From positions 1-64,000 of the forward strand of contig CAZSLI010000013.1 of assembly GCA_964607705.1 (NCBI GenBank): a DNA stretch of 64,000 bases, written 5' to 3'. The notes under the pieces are model-generated. The model was given only the letters and a program-made list of their open reading frames with translations, searched no databases and was not told where the DNA came from. The stretch comes from CAZSLI01 sp964607705 (GTDB lineage: Bacteria > Actinomycetota > Coriobacteriia > Anaerosomatales > PHET01). A program made the translations under genes and the position numbers. Positions 7,354 through 15,237 of this stretch are shown in pieces. The stretch's first letter is position 1; each line of letters starts with the position of its first letter.

Positions 7354-8649
7354 GTGGAAAGCCTGTCGACACTGATCGCTGCCATGGCGCTGTTCGGGTA
7401 CGCGGTGCTGGCTCGGCGGCTCGACCGCTGGTGGATCAGCATGCCCATGGCGATGGTGGGCGTGGGGCTACTGATAGGCCCCTTGGGGCTGGGTCTTGTC
7501 GAGACGGCGCTTGGAGCTCACGAGATCAAGACCCTCGCCGAGCTGACGCTGGCGCTGATGCTGTTCCATGACGCGGTGCGTATCGATCTGCGTTCGTTGC
7601 GGCAGGGCCGCGCTGTTCCGCTGCGGCTCCTCGGCATCGGGTTGCCGGTCATGATCGTGCTCGGGACCGGAGTCGCCTACGTGCTGTTCCCCGAGTTGGG
7701 GCTGGTCGGTGCTGCGCTCGTCGCGACGATGCTCGCGCCTACCGATGCGGCGCTGGGTGCGGCGGTCGTGTCCGACGAGCGGGTCCCCGTGCAGATCCGC
7801 CAGGGACTCAACGTCGAGAGCGGGCTGAACGACGGTCTGTCCGTGCCCATCTTCCTGGTGCTGCTGAGCATGCTGTCCGACCCCGAGAGCATCAAGCAGG
7901 GCGCGTTGCTCACCGAGCTCGTTCGGCAGATCGGCTTCGGCATCGTCAGCGGTGTGCTTATCGGTGGAGTAGGCGGCGTGCTCATGCGGCTCGCGGCGTC
8001 GCGCAACCTCGACGACCCGTTCTGGCGACGCATCGCGACGGCAGGCGTGGCCGTGGGCTGCTTCGTCGGCGCGGCGGTCCTCGGCGGGAGCGGTTTCATC
8101 GGCGCGTTCGTGGGCGGCATCGCCTTCGGGTTCACTTCTCGGATGCGCTCGCCCGAGGACAACATCGTCACCGAGTACGTCGGCTCCCTGTTCGACGCGC
8201 TCAGCTTCATGGTCTTCGGCGCGGTGCTGCTTCCCTACGTGCTCAAGGACTTCAGCGGACGCGTGATCGCCTACGCGGTGCTGAGTCTCGTTGGCATCCG
8301 CATGATCTCCGTAGTCATCGCGATGGTGAGGAGCAAGGCGAGTTGGCCGACCCTCGCGTTCATGGGTTGGTTCGGGCCGCGGGGCCTTGCCACCCTCGTC
8401 TTCGCGGTGCTGGTGTTCGACGAGCAGATCGCGCAAGGCGAGCTCGTCGTGGCGGTCGCTGCCGCCGGGATCACGCTGAGCGTCATCGCGCACGGGTTCT
8501 CGGCGCCACCCCTTGTGCAGCTCTACTCCGATTGGTGGCACCGGCAGTCCGAGGCAGGTGTGGCGGCAATGGAGACCACGCCCGTGCATGACAACCCGAC
8601 AGGCATCGGAGCAGCATCGCGGTCATCACGCCTGCGGCGTTCGACCTGA
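7354..8649 (+). CDS. CPA1-family cation/proton antiporter (NhaP-like)
   Basis: A 431-residue membrane protein from GTG, with GAGGGGG (7342-7348) upstream. It has about 12 hydrophobic segments. The CPA1 ion-binding motif is clear: LAPTDAALGAAVVSDERVP followed by NVESGLNDGLSVP, containing the paired Asn-Asp residues that carry the ion and proton. The gating region GWFGPRGLATLVF is also typical. The family exchanges Na+ or K+ for H+ across the cytoplasmic membrane. It follows tetR by 61 bases on the same strand and could be partly co-transcribed. The C-terminal tail is short and polar without a regulatory domain. Confidence 0.88.
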   Translation: MESLSTLIAAMALFGYAVLARRLDRWWISMPMAMVGVGLLIGPLGLGLVETALGAHEIKTLAELTLALMLFHDAVRIDLRSLRQGRAVPLRLLGIGLPVMIVLGTGVAYVLFPELGLVGAALVATMLAPTDAALGAAVVSDERVPVQIRQGLNVESGLNDGLSVPIFLVLLSMLSDPESIKQGALLTELVRQIGFGIVSGVLIGGVGGVLMRLAASRNLDDPFWRRIATAGVAVGCFVGAAVLGGSGFIGAFVGGIAFGFTSRMRSPEDNIVTEYVGSLFDALSFMVFGAVLLPYVLKDFSGRVIAYAVLSLVGIRMISVVIAMVRSKASWPTLAFMGWFGPRGLATLVFAVLVFDEQIAQGELVVAVAAAGITLSVIAHGFSAPPLVQLYSDWWHRQSEAGVAAMETTPVHDNPTGIGAASRSSRLRRST

Positions 8650-8729
8650 GCGCCGCGCACGTAGCTTCCTAGGCGAATACTGCAAGGCGGCGCGCCGGGA
8701 AGCCGTTTTGCGGGGACATAGTCGCCAGC

Positions 8730-8864
8730 ATGTGTACATCAGCCGACATAGCGGGCGTTCAAACGGAGCACGTCACGCCCCAGGCTGTCAGCGGCCACCT
8801 CAACGACGACGCCGCGCCGGCAGCACTCTCGCCGGAGGCGCCGCGCGCCGGGATTCCGTCATGA
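8730..8864 (+). CDS. possible small protein overlapping the ATPase start
   Basis: A 44-codon frame from ATG 8730 whose stop TGA overlaps the start of the next gene as ATGA. The translation is Ala/Pro-rich with no recognisable motif. The ribosome site is weak (GGGGA about 14 bases upstream). The four-base overlap is the main reason to list it; it may equally be chance. Confidence 0.2.
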   Translation: MCTSADIAGVQTEHVTPQAVSGHLNDDAAPAALSPEAPRAGIPS

Positions 8865-9712
8865 GATCGGCACTCGCAGGAGGGGGACCCGCCGCCTCCG
8901 AGGTGACCGGCCGGCGCCGACCTCTCCAAGCGGCGTCGCTGCTCACGGCCGGCTACGCGGCGACTGCTGTCACGTGGCTGGTGGTCTCCGGTGCGCTGCT
9001 GTGGAACGAGATCGTCAGGAACGCGGCGGCCACAGTCATCGTGATCGCCAACGGGACTTTGTTCGTCATCTTCACCTCGGTGGTGCTGTTCTCGGTCATA
9101 TATCGCTATCTCAAGCGGCTCGAAGAATCCGAGGCCCGCTTCGTTAACGCGCAGTTGGAACTCCGACAGAAGGACCTCGCTGTGAGGCAGGGTTACGTCG
9201 ACGTACTCGACGCCGTGACCGGCGGGAAGCTGATCCTCGTGACTGACGACGAGTTGAGGGATGCGATCGGGGAAGTGGTCTTGGCGCCTCGGCGGCTGGA
9301 CGAGGCCAAGGAGTTGTCTTCGGTCAGGCAGACCGTGGCTGACAGCCTATCCGAGTACGAGTTCACCGACCGAGATACCGTGTTGCTCGCTGTGAGCGAA
9401 GCCCTGACCAACGCCGTCAAGCACGGCGGGCGAGCGGAGTATGCGATCTACCAGTCGGGATCGTGCGTGCAGGTCGTCGTTCGTGACTATGGGCATGGCA
9501 TCGACTTCCGAGAACTCCCCAAGGCGACGCTCATACAGGGATTCTCGACCACCAGCACCATGGGACTCGGCTTCACGATCATGCTCGAGGTGAGCGACCG
9601 CGTCCTCCTGACCACCGGCACGACGGGCACCGTCGTGGTGCTCGAATTCGAGGCGCTGAGGGCCGCGCGACGCGAGTCGATGAGGTCACTTGCGGAGATT
9701 CTTCACGTGTAA
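8861..9712 (+). CDS. membrane-anchored RsbW-like serine kinase / anti-sigma-type ATPase
   Basis: 283 residues from ATG 8861. Two hydrophobic segments (about 25-48 and 55-82) precede a charged linker and a GHKL-type ATPase domain: N-box SEALTNAVKH (179-188), G1 DYGHGIDF (209-216) and G2 GLGFTIML (235-242). There is no His-phosphoacceptor domain, so it resembles the RsbW/SpoIIAB class (HATPase_c_2) rather than a sensor kinase, but is tied to the membrane. Its closest relative in the window is the gene at 11782, which shares an invariant 22-residue linker (RQGYVDVLDAVTGGK and neighbours). It plausibly opposes the two SpoIIE-type phosphatases in a partner switch; this is inferred. Confidence 0.8.
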   Translation: MRSALAGGGPAASEVTGRRRPLQAASLLTAGYAATAVTWLVVSGALLWNEIVRNAAATVIVIANGTLFVIFTSVVLFSVIYRYLKRLEESEARFVNAQLELRQKDLAVRQGYVDVLDAVTGGKLILVTDDELRDAIGEVVLAPRRLDEAKELSSVRQTVADSLSEYEFTDRDTVLLAVSEALTNAVKHGGRAEYAIYQSGSCVQVVVRDYGHGIDFRELPKATLIQGFSTTSTMGLGFTIMLEVSDRVLLTTGTTGTVVVLEFEALRAARRESMRSLAEILHV

Positions 9713-9783
9713 CGTTCACGCGACACATCGCCCACATGGGTCCCCGTGCACGGTTCCGGTACGACGTGCTCGCGGGACCGCTA

Positions 9784-10590
9784 CTACAGGAACGACGCGA
9801 CGACTCGCTCGCGGTCGAACGTCGTGATGATCCAGCGCATCATCACCACGTCGACGATCGCCAGCACCACACCCATCACGGCGAACGCGCCTGGCCCCGC
9901 GATCATCACGCCGGACGCCTGCCCTACTACGAGCAGGATCGCCGGAAGCACGCAGAGCCCGGCTATCGAGTTGGCTTCCTGGTACGTGTTCACGCGCGCG
10001 GATACCCATACCACCAGCGTCGTCACGAACAGGGCGACCGTCGGAACGACCAGCACCATCAACATCCACCAGTTGAGGGTGGGGAAGTACAACGTGCCCA
10101 CCAGCGGCGTGCCGAGGACGATGACGAGCACCGTGTAGACAGCGAAGCAAATCCACGAGAACACGACCGCCGGGATCACCGCGCCGACGATCTTGCCCAC
10201 GACGAGCTCGCTGTCGCTCACCGGCGTGTACAAGACCCCTTCGAGCGTGTGACGCTCCTTCTCTCCTGCGAAGCTGTTGGCAGCAAGGATCGTCGCCATC
10301 ATCGTCGGAATGATCAGGAAGAAGCCGGCGAAGAGGTAGACGGTCGACACATACGCCGCCTTACCTTGCACGGTCAGGTGCGCCATCGCGGGAAAGACCG
10401 ACGACGGTATCCGGGCGAACAGCTCGGCGGCGTCGGTGGGGTTCATGTAGCGCAGGCCGATCAACAGCCCCACTGGATACACGACCACGAAGATGAGCGG
10501 CACGATCATCATCGGCAGCAGCACCTGGCTTGTCGCTGAGCTCTCGCGCAGATCCTTCGACGCGATGGTCCAGATGACGTTCGATCTCAT
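9784..10590 (-). CDS. ABC-2 type transporter permease
   Basis: 268 residues with six hydrophobic segments. The central SFAGEKERHTLEGVLYTPVS stretch is the hallmark of ABC-2/NatB-like permeases, which place it between transmembrane segments 2 and 3. Its ATG overlaps the stop of the ATPase gene by four bases (ATGA), so the two are translationally coupled and form one exporter. The substrate cannot be told from sequence; the family moves ions, drugs, peptides or polysaccharides outward. The gene converges on the RsbW-like gene ending at 9712. Confidence 0.87.
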   Translation of the reverse strand: MRSNVIWTIASKDLRESSATSQVLLPMMIVPLIFVVVYPVGLLIGLRYMNPTDAAELFARIPSSVFPAMAHLTVQGKAAYVSTVYLFAGFFLIIPTMMATILAANSFAGEKERHTLEGVLYTPVSDSELVVGKIVGAVIPAVVFSWICFAVYTVLVIVLGTPLVGTLYFPTLNWWMLMVLVVPTVALFVTTLVVWVSARVNTYQEANSIAGLCVLPAILLVVGQASGVMIAGPGAFAVMGVVLAIVDVVMMRWIITTFDRERVVASFL

Positions 10591-11576
10591 CGGGACTCCA
10601 CCTCCTCGGCGGCAACCTCGGTTTCGTGGATGAGCCGCAGGTACGCCTCCTCGAGCGTGGGGGGCTCTTCGGCGATGCCGAGGAGATCGACCGGCATCGC
10701 AGCGACCTGGCGGACGACGGACGGGATGACCTGCCGCGAAGCGACCTCCACCTCGGCGCCTACGTTCGCAGCGACCACGTTCCCGACCCCCTCGAGTGCG
10801 GCGATCGACTGGAGGTCGATCTGGGCGCCCTCGGCGACGGTGACTCGCACGCGCAGCTCAGGCACGATTGCGCGGGCGACGTCTGCGGGCGCACCCTGCG
10901 CGATGACCCGTCCGCCCGTGAGTACGCCGACTTTGGTGCACACCGACTCCATCTCCTCGAGCCGGTGTGACGTGATGAAGAAGCTGCGTCCCAGCTCTCG
11001 CGAGACCTCTTTGATGTAGCTCATGAGCTCGTGGGCCGCTTCTGGGTCCAGCCCCGCGGTGGGTTCGTCGAGGAAGACGATCTCGGGGTCTGCGACCAGC
11101 GCCCGGGCGATGAGCACCTTCTGCTTCATGCCCTTCGAATACGCACCCACCTTCTCGGACTGCCGCTCTCCGAGGCCGAAGCGCTCGAGCAGCGACCGCG
11201 CCGCGGCGTCCGCCTCGTGGCCCGACATGCCGTACAGTCGGCCGAAGTAGGTGATGTTATCGAGTGCGGTCAGGCGCTCGTAGAGCGCAGTGTCGGTCTG
11301 GACTCCCACGCGGGGCCTCAGTTCGGCGATCTGTTGCGGAAGATCGCAGCCGAGGACCCTCAGCCGCTCGGCCCTGTCGGGCCTGAGCACGCCGGTGAGG
11401 ATACGCACCGTCGTCGTCTTCCCGGCGCCGTTCGGCCCCAGCAGGCCGAACACGCCGCCCGGCTCGAGCGTCAGTTCCATGTCCCTGAGAGCCTGCGTCT
11501 CCCCGAATGAGCGCGCGAGGCCGGCGACGTCGATGGCGAGGTCGGTCGCTGTGCGGTCCGTAGCAGCGTCTGACAC
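10587..11576 (-). CDS. ABC transporter ATP-binding protein
   Basis: 329 residues from GTG 11576, which has a G-rich ribosome site just upstream. The frame extends much further upstream, but that part is non-coding in character. It carries Walker A GPNGAGKTT, signature YSKGMKQKV, Walker B IVFLDEPTAGLDP and the switch His in ITSHR. A C-terminal extension of about 100 residues is typical of drug/Na+ exporter ATPases (CcmA/NatA type). It pairs with the overlapping permease gene. The exporter is bracketed by the two paralogous RsbW-like genes, which point towards it from the left and away from it on the right. Confidence 0.9.
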   Translation of the reverse strand: MSDAATDRTATDLAIDVAGLARSFGETQALRDMELTLEPGGVFGLLGPNGAGKTTTVRILTGVLRPDRAERLRVLGCDLPQQIAELRPRVGVQTDTALYERLTALDNITYFGRLYGMSGHEADAAARSLLERFGLGERQSEKVGAYSKGMKQKVLIARALVADPEIVFLDEPTAGLDPEAAHELMSYIKEVSRELGRSFFITSHRLEEMESVCTKVGVLTGGRVIAQGAPADVARAIVPELRVRVTVAEGAQIDLQSIAALEGVGNVVAANVGAEVEVASRQVIPSVVRQVAAMPVDLLGIAEEPPTLEEAYLRLIHETEVAAEEVESR

Positions 11577-11781
11577 GAATCCCCCCGTGTTCTCTCGGCT
11601 GTTCCTCGGCAACGATACTCGAAAGGCGGCCTGCGCGCCGCCACCGTGCGCCGCGCCGCCGCCACGCGTCGGCGAGCGCTTGTGCGGGCGGCTGTCGCCG
11701 CGCGGAGTGGTACATAAGCAGTGTGCCTCGACGGCGCGGGACCCTCCCGGGTCGCCGAGGACTTGAGGAGATGACGCGCGC

Positions 11782-12639
11782 GTGCGTGAGGACTTCGATC
11801 CCGCCAGAACCAGCCCGGAGTTGCCTCGGCGAGTGCGTCCCTTGCGCGACGCCTCCATGGCGGCCGGCGGCTATGCACTCGTCGCGGTGACGTGGATCGT
11901 GCTGTCGGACCTCTTCCTTGGCGATGGCGTCTCGACCCGGTTCATCGCCGCTGAGATGTCGAAGGGCGTCGCGTTCGTCGCCGTGACGGCTGCGGCCCTC
12001 TTCTGGATGACGTCCCGCTACCTCACGCGCTTGCGTGATTCTGAGGCCCGTTACGTTCTCGCCCAAGAGGACCTGCGTAGGAAGGATCTCGCGGTGAGGC
12101 AGGGCTACGTTGACGTCCTCGATGCGGTGACGGGAGGCAAACTGATCCTGCTCACCGAGGACGAGCTCGCGGCGTCACTGGGCGACGTATTGCTGGAGCC
12201 ACAACCACTCGGCGAGGCGAGCGGCCTATCGGCGGCGCGCAGACAGATCGCCGGCACGCTCTGTCAGTTCGAATTTACCGATCACGACGCGGTGATGCTC
12301 GCGGTGAGTGAGGCGCTCACCAACTCGCTCAAGCACGCCGGTTCCGCGGAGTACGAGATACGCCGAACCGACGACTACGCTCAGGTCGTCGTGCGTGACT
12401 CAGGGCCGGGCATCGACTTCCGGGCGCTGCCCAAGGCAACGCTCATCCAGGGCTTCTCGACAACCAACACCATGGGCATGGGGTTCACGATCATGCTGGA
12501 AGTGAGCGATCGAGTGCTTCTGACGACCGGCGCTGAGGGCACCACGGTCGCGCTCGAGCTCGCTATTGAGGGCACCACTTCTCGGCCCAGCCACCAACCG
12601 ACTCCAGCACGGGTCCAAGCGCCAGCCCCTTCTCGGTGA
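11782..12639 (+). CDS. membrane-anchored RsbW-like ATPase, paralogue of 8861-9712
   Basis: 285 residues from GTG 11782, with GAGGAG 11 bases upstream. It has the same plan as the gene at 8861: two hydrophobic segments, an identical 22-residue linker beginning DLAVRQGYVDVLDAV, then a GHKL ATPase with N-box SEALTNSLKH, G1 DSGPGIDF and G2 GMGFTIML. No His-acceptor domain is present. The last 25 or so residues (from AIEGTTSRPS on) do not match the paralogue. They are read across the 3' end of the convergent HxlR gene, so the tail is probably an extension gained by loss of the original stop. Confidence 0.8.
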   Translation: MREDFDPARTSPELPRRVRPLRDASMAAGGYALVAVTWIVLSDLFLGDGVSTRFIAAEMSKGVAFVAVTAAALFWMTSRYLTRLRDSEARYVLAQEDLRRKDLAVRQGYVDVLDAVTGGKLILLTEDELAASLGDVLLEPQPLGEASGLSAARRQIAGTLCQFEFTDHDAVMLAVSEALTNSLKHAGSAEYEIRRTDDYAQVVVRDSGPGIDFRALPKATLIQGFSTTNTMGMGFTIMLEVSDRVLLTTGAEGTTVALELAIEGTTSRPSHQPTPARVQAPAPSR

Positions 12640-12904
12640 GGCGATAGGCCACTTGGGGCGGGCGAGCGTCCGTGACCGTTCTGACGACGATCCCGTTGTC
12701 CTCGAGTTCCTTCAGCCGCTCGGTGAGGAGCCGGTCGCTGATGCCCGGAATGCCCTCACGAATCTCGCAGAAGCGCGTGGCACCCTGGAGCATCACGGTG
12801 ATGATGGCCCCGGTCCATCGCTTGCCGATGAGTTCGATCGCGCTGTGAAAGACCGAGCACACGTGCAGGTCGAGTGGCTCATGGGGATGTTCGGCGCTTA
12901 TCAT
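12563..12904 (-). CDS. HxlR family transcriptional regulator
   Basis: 113 residues from ATG 12904, which has AGTAGG 6 bases upstream; ATG 12922 is an alternative. The HxlR fold is plain: CSVFHSAIELIGKRWTGAIITVML, then a winged helix with GISDRLLTERLKELEDNGIV and the family ending YRLTEKGLAL...WAEKW. The N-terminal Cys (DLHVCSVF) matches the redox-sensing Cys found in many HxlR/HypR proteins, so quinone or electrophile sensing is possible. It is divergent from doxX, sharing operators. Its last 77 bases overlap the convergent ATPase gene. Confidence 0.85.
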   Translation of the reverse strand: MISAEHPHEPLDLHVCSVFHSAIELIGKRWTGAIITVMLQGATRFCEIREGIPGISDRLLTERLKELEDNGIVVRTVTDARPPQVAYRLTEKGLALGPVLESVGGWAEKWCPQ

Positions 12905-12912
12905 TGGTAACC

Positions 12913-12970
12913 TACTTGACATCAGTAAGTGGACGGTATATCTTTCGGTTAGCACCTTACCAGAAGTAAG
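12913..12970 (+). promoter_or_regulatory. doxX promoter with HxlR-type operators
   Basis: TTGACA (12916-12921), a 17-base spacer, and TATCTT (12939-12944). The inverted repeat TACTTGACATCAGTA (12913-12927) covers the -35. A second one, CTTAC-N5-GTAAG (12956-12970), lies just past the predicted start point. The two sites are likely bound by the divergent HxlR protein. Confidence 0.65.
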
Positions 12971-13029
12971 TGCTGTAAGCAAACACACGAGCGCGGTCGA
13001 AGCGACCGCGCAGAACCGGAGGAATCACC

Positions 13030-13437
13030 ATGACCGCATCTTTGGGACTTCTGCTCGTCAGGCTCGTCGTAGGGCTTACGTTCGCCGCACACGGCACCCA
13101 GAAGCTCTTCGGCTGGTTCGGCGGGTACGGCATCGAAGGCACGGGCGGGTTCTTCGAATCCATCGGCCTCAAGCCGGGCAAGCAGCTCGCTATCCTCGCG
13201 GGCGCAGGCGAGTTGCTGGCGGGCGTGCTGTTCGCGGCCGGTCTTCTCACGCCGCTCGCCGCGCTGGCCATGGTCGTCATCATGCTCGTCGCGATCAAGA
13301 CGGTCACTGGGCAGAACGGCTACTGGATCACGGCGAACGGCACTGAGTACTCCGTCGCGATCATCGTGGTCGCGCTCGGTATCGCACTCACGGGCCCCGG
13401 TGTCTATGCACTCGACACACTGATCCGGCTGACGTAG
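13030..13437 (+). CDS. DoxX family membrane protein
   Basis: 135 residues with four hydrophobic segments; ribosome site GGAGGAA 5 bases before the ATG. The N-terminal LLLVRLVVGLTFAAHGTQKLFGWFGG block and the mid-protein GAGELLAGVLFAAGLLTPLAAL block are the DoxX signatures. Members are linked to thiosulfate:quinone oxidoreductase or to thiol and oxidative stress defence in the membrane. Control by an HxlR regulator is common for this family and is supported here by the operators in the shared spacer. Confidence 0.88.
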   Translation: MTASLGLLLVRLVVGLTFAAHGTQKLFGWFGGYGIEGTGGFFESIGLKPGKQLAILAGAGELLAGVLFAAGLLTPLAALAMVVIMLVAIKTVTGQNGYWITANGTEYSVAIIVVALGIALTGPGVYALDTLIRLT

Positions 13438-13558
13438 ATCGGACCACTTGCCCTGCGCGCCCGTGTACGTTCGGGGTGAGAGGCGCACATATCTTTGAGG
13501 ATCGACACGTCGGGTGCGCAGTGCTCAGCGCCTGCGCGCCCGACGACGGGAGGTTCAC

Positions 13559-14419
13559 ATGAGTACTCGGCAGGTGAAGATGGTCCGACCGAGCCGACCG
13601 ACGCTCGAAGGCGCAGGGGTGCACCTCCGACGAGCGTTCGGCTTCGGTGACGAGAAGCTGTTCGACCCGTTCCTCATGCTCGATGACTTCCGGGGTACCG
13701 ACCGTGCGCAGTATGAGGCAGGGTTCCCATGGCACCCGCACAGAGGGATCGAGACGATCACCTACGTGATCGAGGGCGAAGTGGAACACGGCGACTCTCT
13801 CGGCAACGAAGGCCGCATCCGCGGCGGAGACGTCCAGTGGATGACCGCCGGCAGTGGCATCATCCACCAGGAGATGCCACACGGCGACTCGCGCGGTCAC
13901 ATGGGTGGTTTCCAACTGTGGGCGAACCTGCCCGCCGGCCGCAAGATGACCGAGCCGCGCTACTGCGGCATCGAGTCGCCCGAGATCCCGGTGCATGAAG
14001 CAGCAGGCGTCCATGTTCACGTGATCTGCGGGACGGTCGGTTCGGCTGTGGGCCCGGCCAAGGACATCGTTATAGAGCCTGAGTATCTTGACGTCTGTCT
14101 GGATGCAGACGCCGACTGGGAGCACCCGTCGCCCCTCGGCCACACGGTCTTCGCGTACCTGTTCGATGGCGCCGCTTCCTTCGGGGATGCCGAGGAGCCG
14201 GTCGCTGCGGATGCGGGGCTGCTGGTACTCCTCGGCGATGGCGAGTCGGTGCGGGTGAAGGCCGGTCGATCAGGCGCGCGGTTCCTGCTCGTGAGCGGAA
14301 AGCCGCTCGGGGAGCCCGTGGCGTGGCGAGGGCCGATCGTGATGAATACCCATGAGGAACTCGAGCAGGCGTGGCGTGACCTGGAGGACGGTACCTTCGT
14401 GAAGCATGTCGCCCGCTAG
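13559..14419 (+). CDS. pirin family protein
   Basis: 286 residues from ATG 13559, with GGGAGG 5 bases upstream. It is a bicupin. The metal-binding residues of the N-terminal cupin are present in FPWHPHRGIETITYVIEG, EHGD and GSGIIHQEM (three His and one Glu). The C-terminal cupin (from about 165) has the typical LLVSGKPLGEPVAWRGPIVMNT ending. Bacterial pirins bind Fe and some act as quercetinases or redox-linked regulators; the role here is not determined. It lies 121 bases after doxX on the same strand, so both could be part of one stress-responsive unit. Confidence 0.88.
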   Translation: MSTRQVKMVRPSRPTLEGAGVHLRRAFGFGDEKLFDPFLMLDDFRGTDRAQYEAGFPWHPHRGIETITYVIEGEVEHGDSLGNEGRIRGGDVQWMTAGSGIIHQEMPHGDSRGHMGGFQLWANLPAGRKMTEPRYCGIESPEIPVHEAAGVHVHVICGTVGSAVGPAKDIVIEPEYLDVCLDADADWEHPSPLGHTVFAYLFDGAASFGDAEEPVAADAGLLVLLGDGESVRVKAGRSGARFLLVSGKPLGEPVAWRGPIVMNTHEELEQAWRDLEDGTFVKHVAR

Positions 14420-14475
14420 CCGAGCGGTTACGTTGCACTAGGCACTCAGTTGATTGTGTGTTAGAGTGCTTTGCG

Positions 14476-14569
14476 GTGAGCCAGTCGGGCTCACAAGTTT
14501 GCGACGTGACACCCCGCAATCTTGCGGTACTAGTCACGTCGTTTTTGTTTTGCTCCGCGAAGTCGGAGC
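14476..14569 (+). promoter_or_regulatory. structured 5' leader of the cold-shock gene
   Basis: Three consecutive hairpins: GTGAGCC/GGCTCAC (14476-14494); a long two-part stem CGACGTGAC/GTCACGTCG with inner CCGCAA/TTGCGG (14502-14541) followed by a T-rich tract; and GCTCCG/CGGAGC (14552-14569) directly against the ribosome site. The middle one looks like an intrinsic terminator, yet only 33 bases separate its T tract from the csp start codon. A terminator-type attenuator or cold-responsive leader is therefore likely. Confidence 0.55.
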
Positions 14570-14585
14570 GAGAGGATGGTTAGGT

Positions 14586-14789
14586 ATGGCTGAAGGAAAA
14601 GTGAAGTGGTTCAACCCGGACAAGGGCTACGGTTTCATCGAGCGCGAGGATGGAGACGACCTGTTCGTCCACTTCTCTGAGATCCAGGGCGAGGGCTTCA
14701 AGACCCTCGACGAGGGTCAGGCTGTTAGCTTCACCGAGGCTACCGGCAACAACGGCAAGAAGCAGGCGACGCAGGTGCGCGCCATCTAG
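14586..14789 (+). CDS. cold-shock domain protein
   Basis: 67 residues, the full CSD size. RNP1 (KGYGFIER) and RNP2 (DLFVHFSEI) nucleic-acid-binding motifs are intact, and the start MAEGKVKWFNPDKGYGF is diagnostic. These proteins bind single-stranded RNA and DNA and act as RNA chaperones in cold or growth transitions. The ribosome site GAGAGGA (14570-14576) lies just beyond the third leader hairpin, so accessibility of this site may control expression. A strong terminator follows at 14813. Confidence 0.95.
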   Translation: MAEGKVKWFNPDKGYGFIEREDGDDLFVHFSEIQGEGFKTLDEGQAVSFTEATGNNGKKQATQVRAI

Positions 14790-14812
14790 ACTTCGCCGAC
14801 GCGAATGTCTCA

Positions 14813-14844
14813 GGAGCCGGGTTCCCGAAAGGGTGCCCGGCTCC
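14813..14844 (+). terminator. intrinsic terminator after the cold-shock gene
   Basis: Nine-base inverted repeat GGAGCCGGG (14813-14821) and CCCGGCTCC (14836-14844), with a 14-base loop that can form a further GGG/CCC-type stem, followed by TTGCGTT. It lies 24 bases after the csp stop codon. Confidence 0.7.
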
Positions 14845-14937
14845 TTGCGTTGCGAGGCACCGCGTAGGACATCGCACCTGATTGTGGAAAGAAGAAGAGC
14901 TAGGAGTATGGAACGCGAACTGATTGGAGTTGCCGTC

Positions 14938-15114
14938 GTGAAGTCTCCTTGGGTGATTCTCGGAATAGGTACAGCTATGGCTCTCGTGGGTGGGCTGATG
15001 TGGGTCACGTCGGCGAAGTACGGTCAGTTCATCTTCTTGATGGGCCTGGTCATCGCCGTCATAGGCATAGCCATCCGCATTGCGCTCGCTTACATGGGGA
15101 AGAGCTCCGCATAA
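14938..15114 (+). CDS. small two-helix membrane protein, unknown function
   Basis: 58 residues from GTG 14938, which has GGAG 8 bases upstream; ATG 14908 would add ten residues, but its ribosome site is almost touching. Two hydrophobic segments (about 5-22 and 28-50) with a short polar turn SAKYGQ suggest a hairpin in the membrane. No family is recognised. It stands alone between the csp terminator and the second PP2C gene. Confidence 0.55.
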   Translation: MKSPWVILGIGTAMALVGGLMWVTSAKYGQFIFLMGLVIAVIGIAIRIALAYMGKSSA

Positions 15115-15237
15115 CGACCACGCGATAGTCGAAACCCTGCATCGGGAAAAGTAGCAACACCGTGCCATTCCTCGGACGAGGCAGCCGAAGGACTTGGCGG
15201 TTGGGCGCGGCCGACGCCGTTCGATGACGGTAGGCAA

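Noticed and set aside
14442..14469. GCACTC...GAGTGC upstream of the cold-shock gene as a CIRCE (HrcA) element
   Set aside because: The arms match part of CIRCE, but the spacer is 16 bases instead of 9 and the outer bases do not pair, so HrcA binding is not supported.
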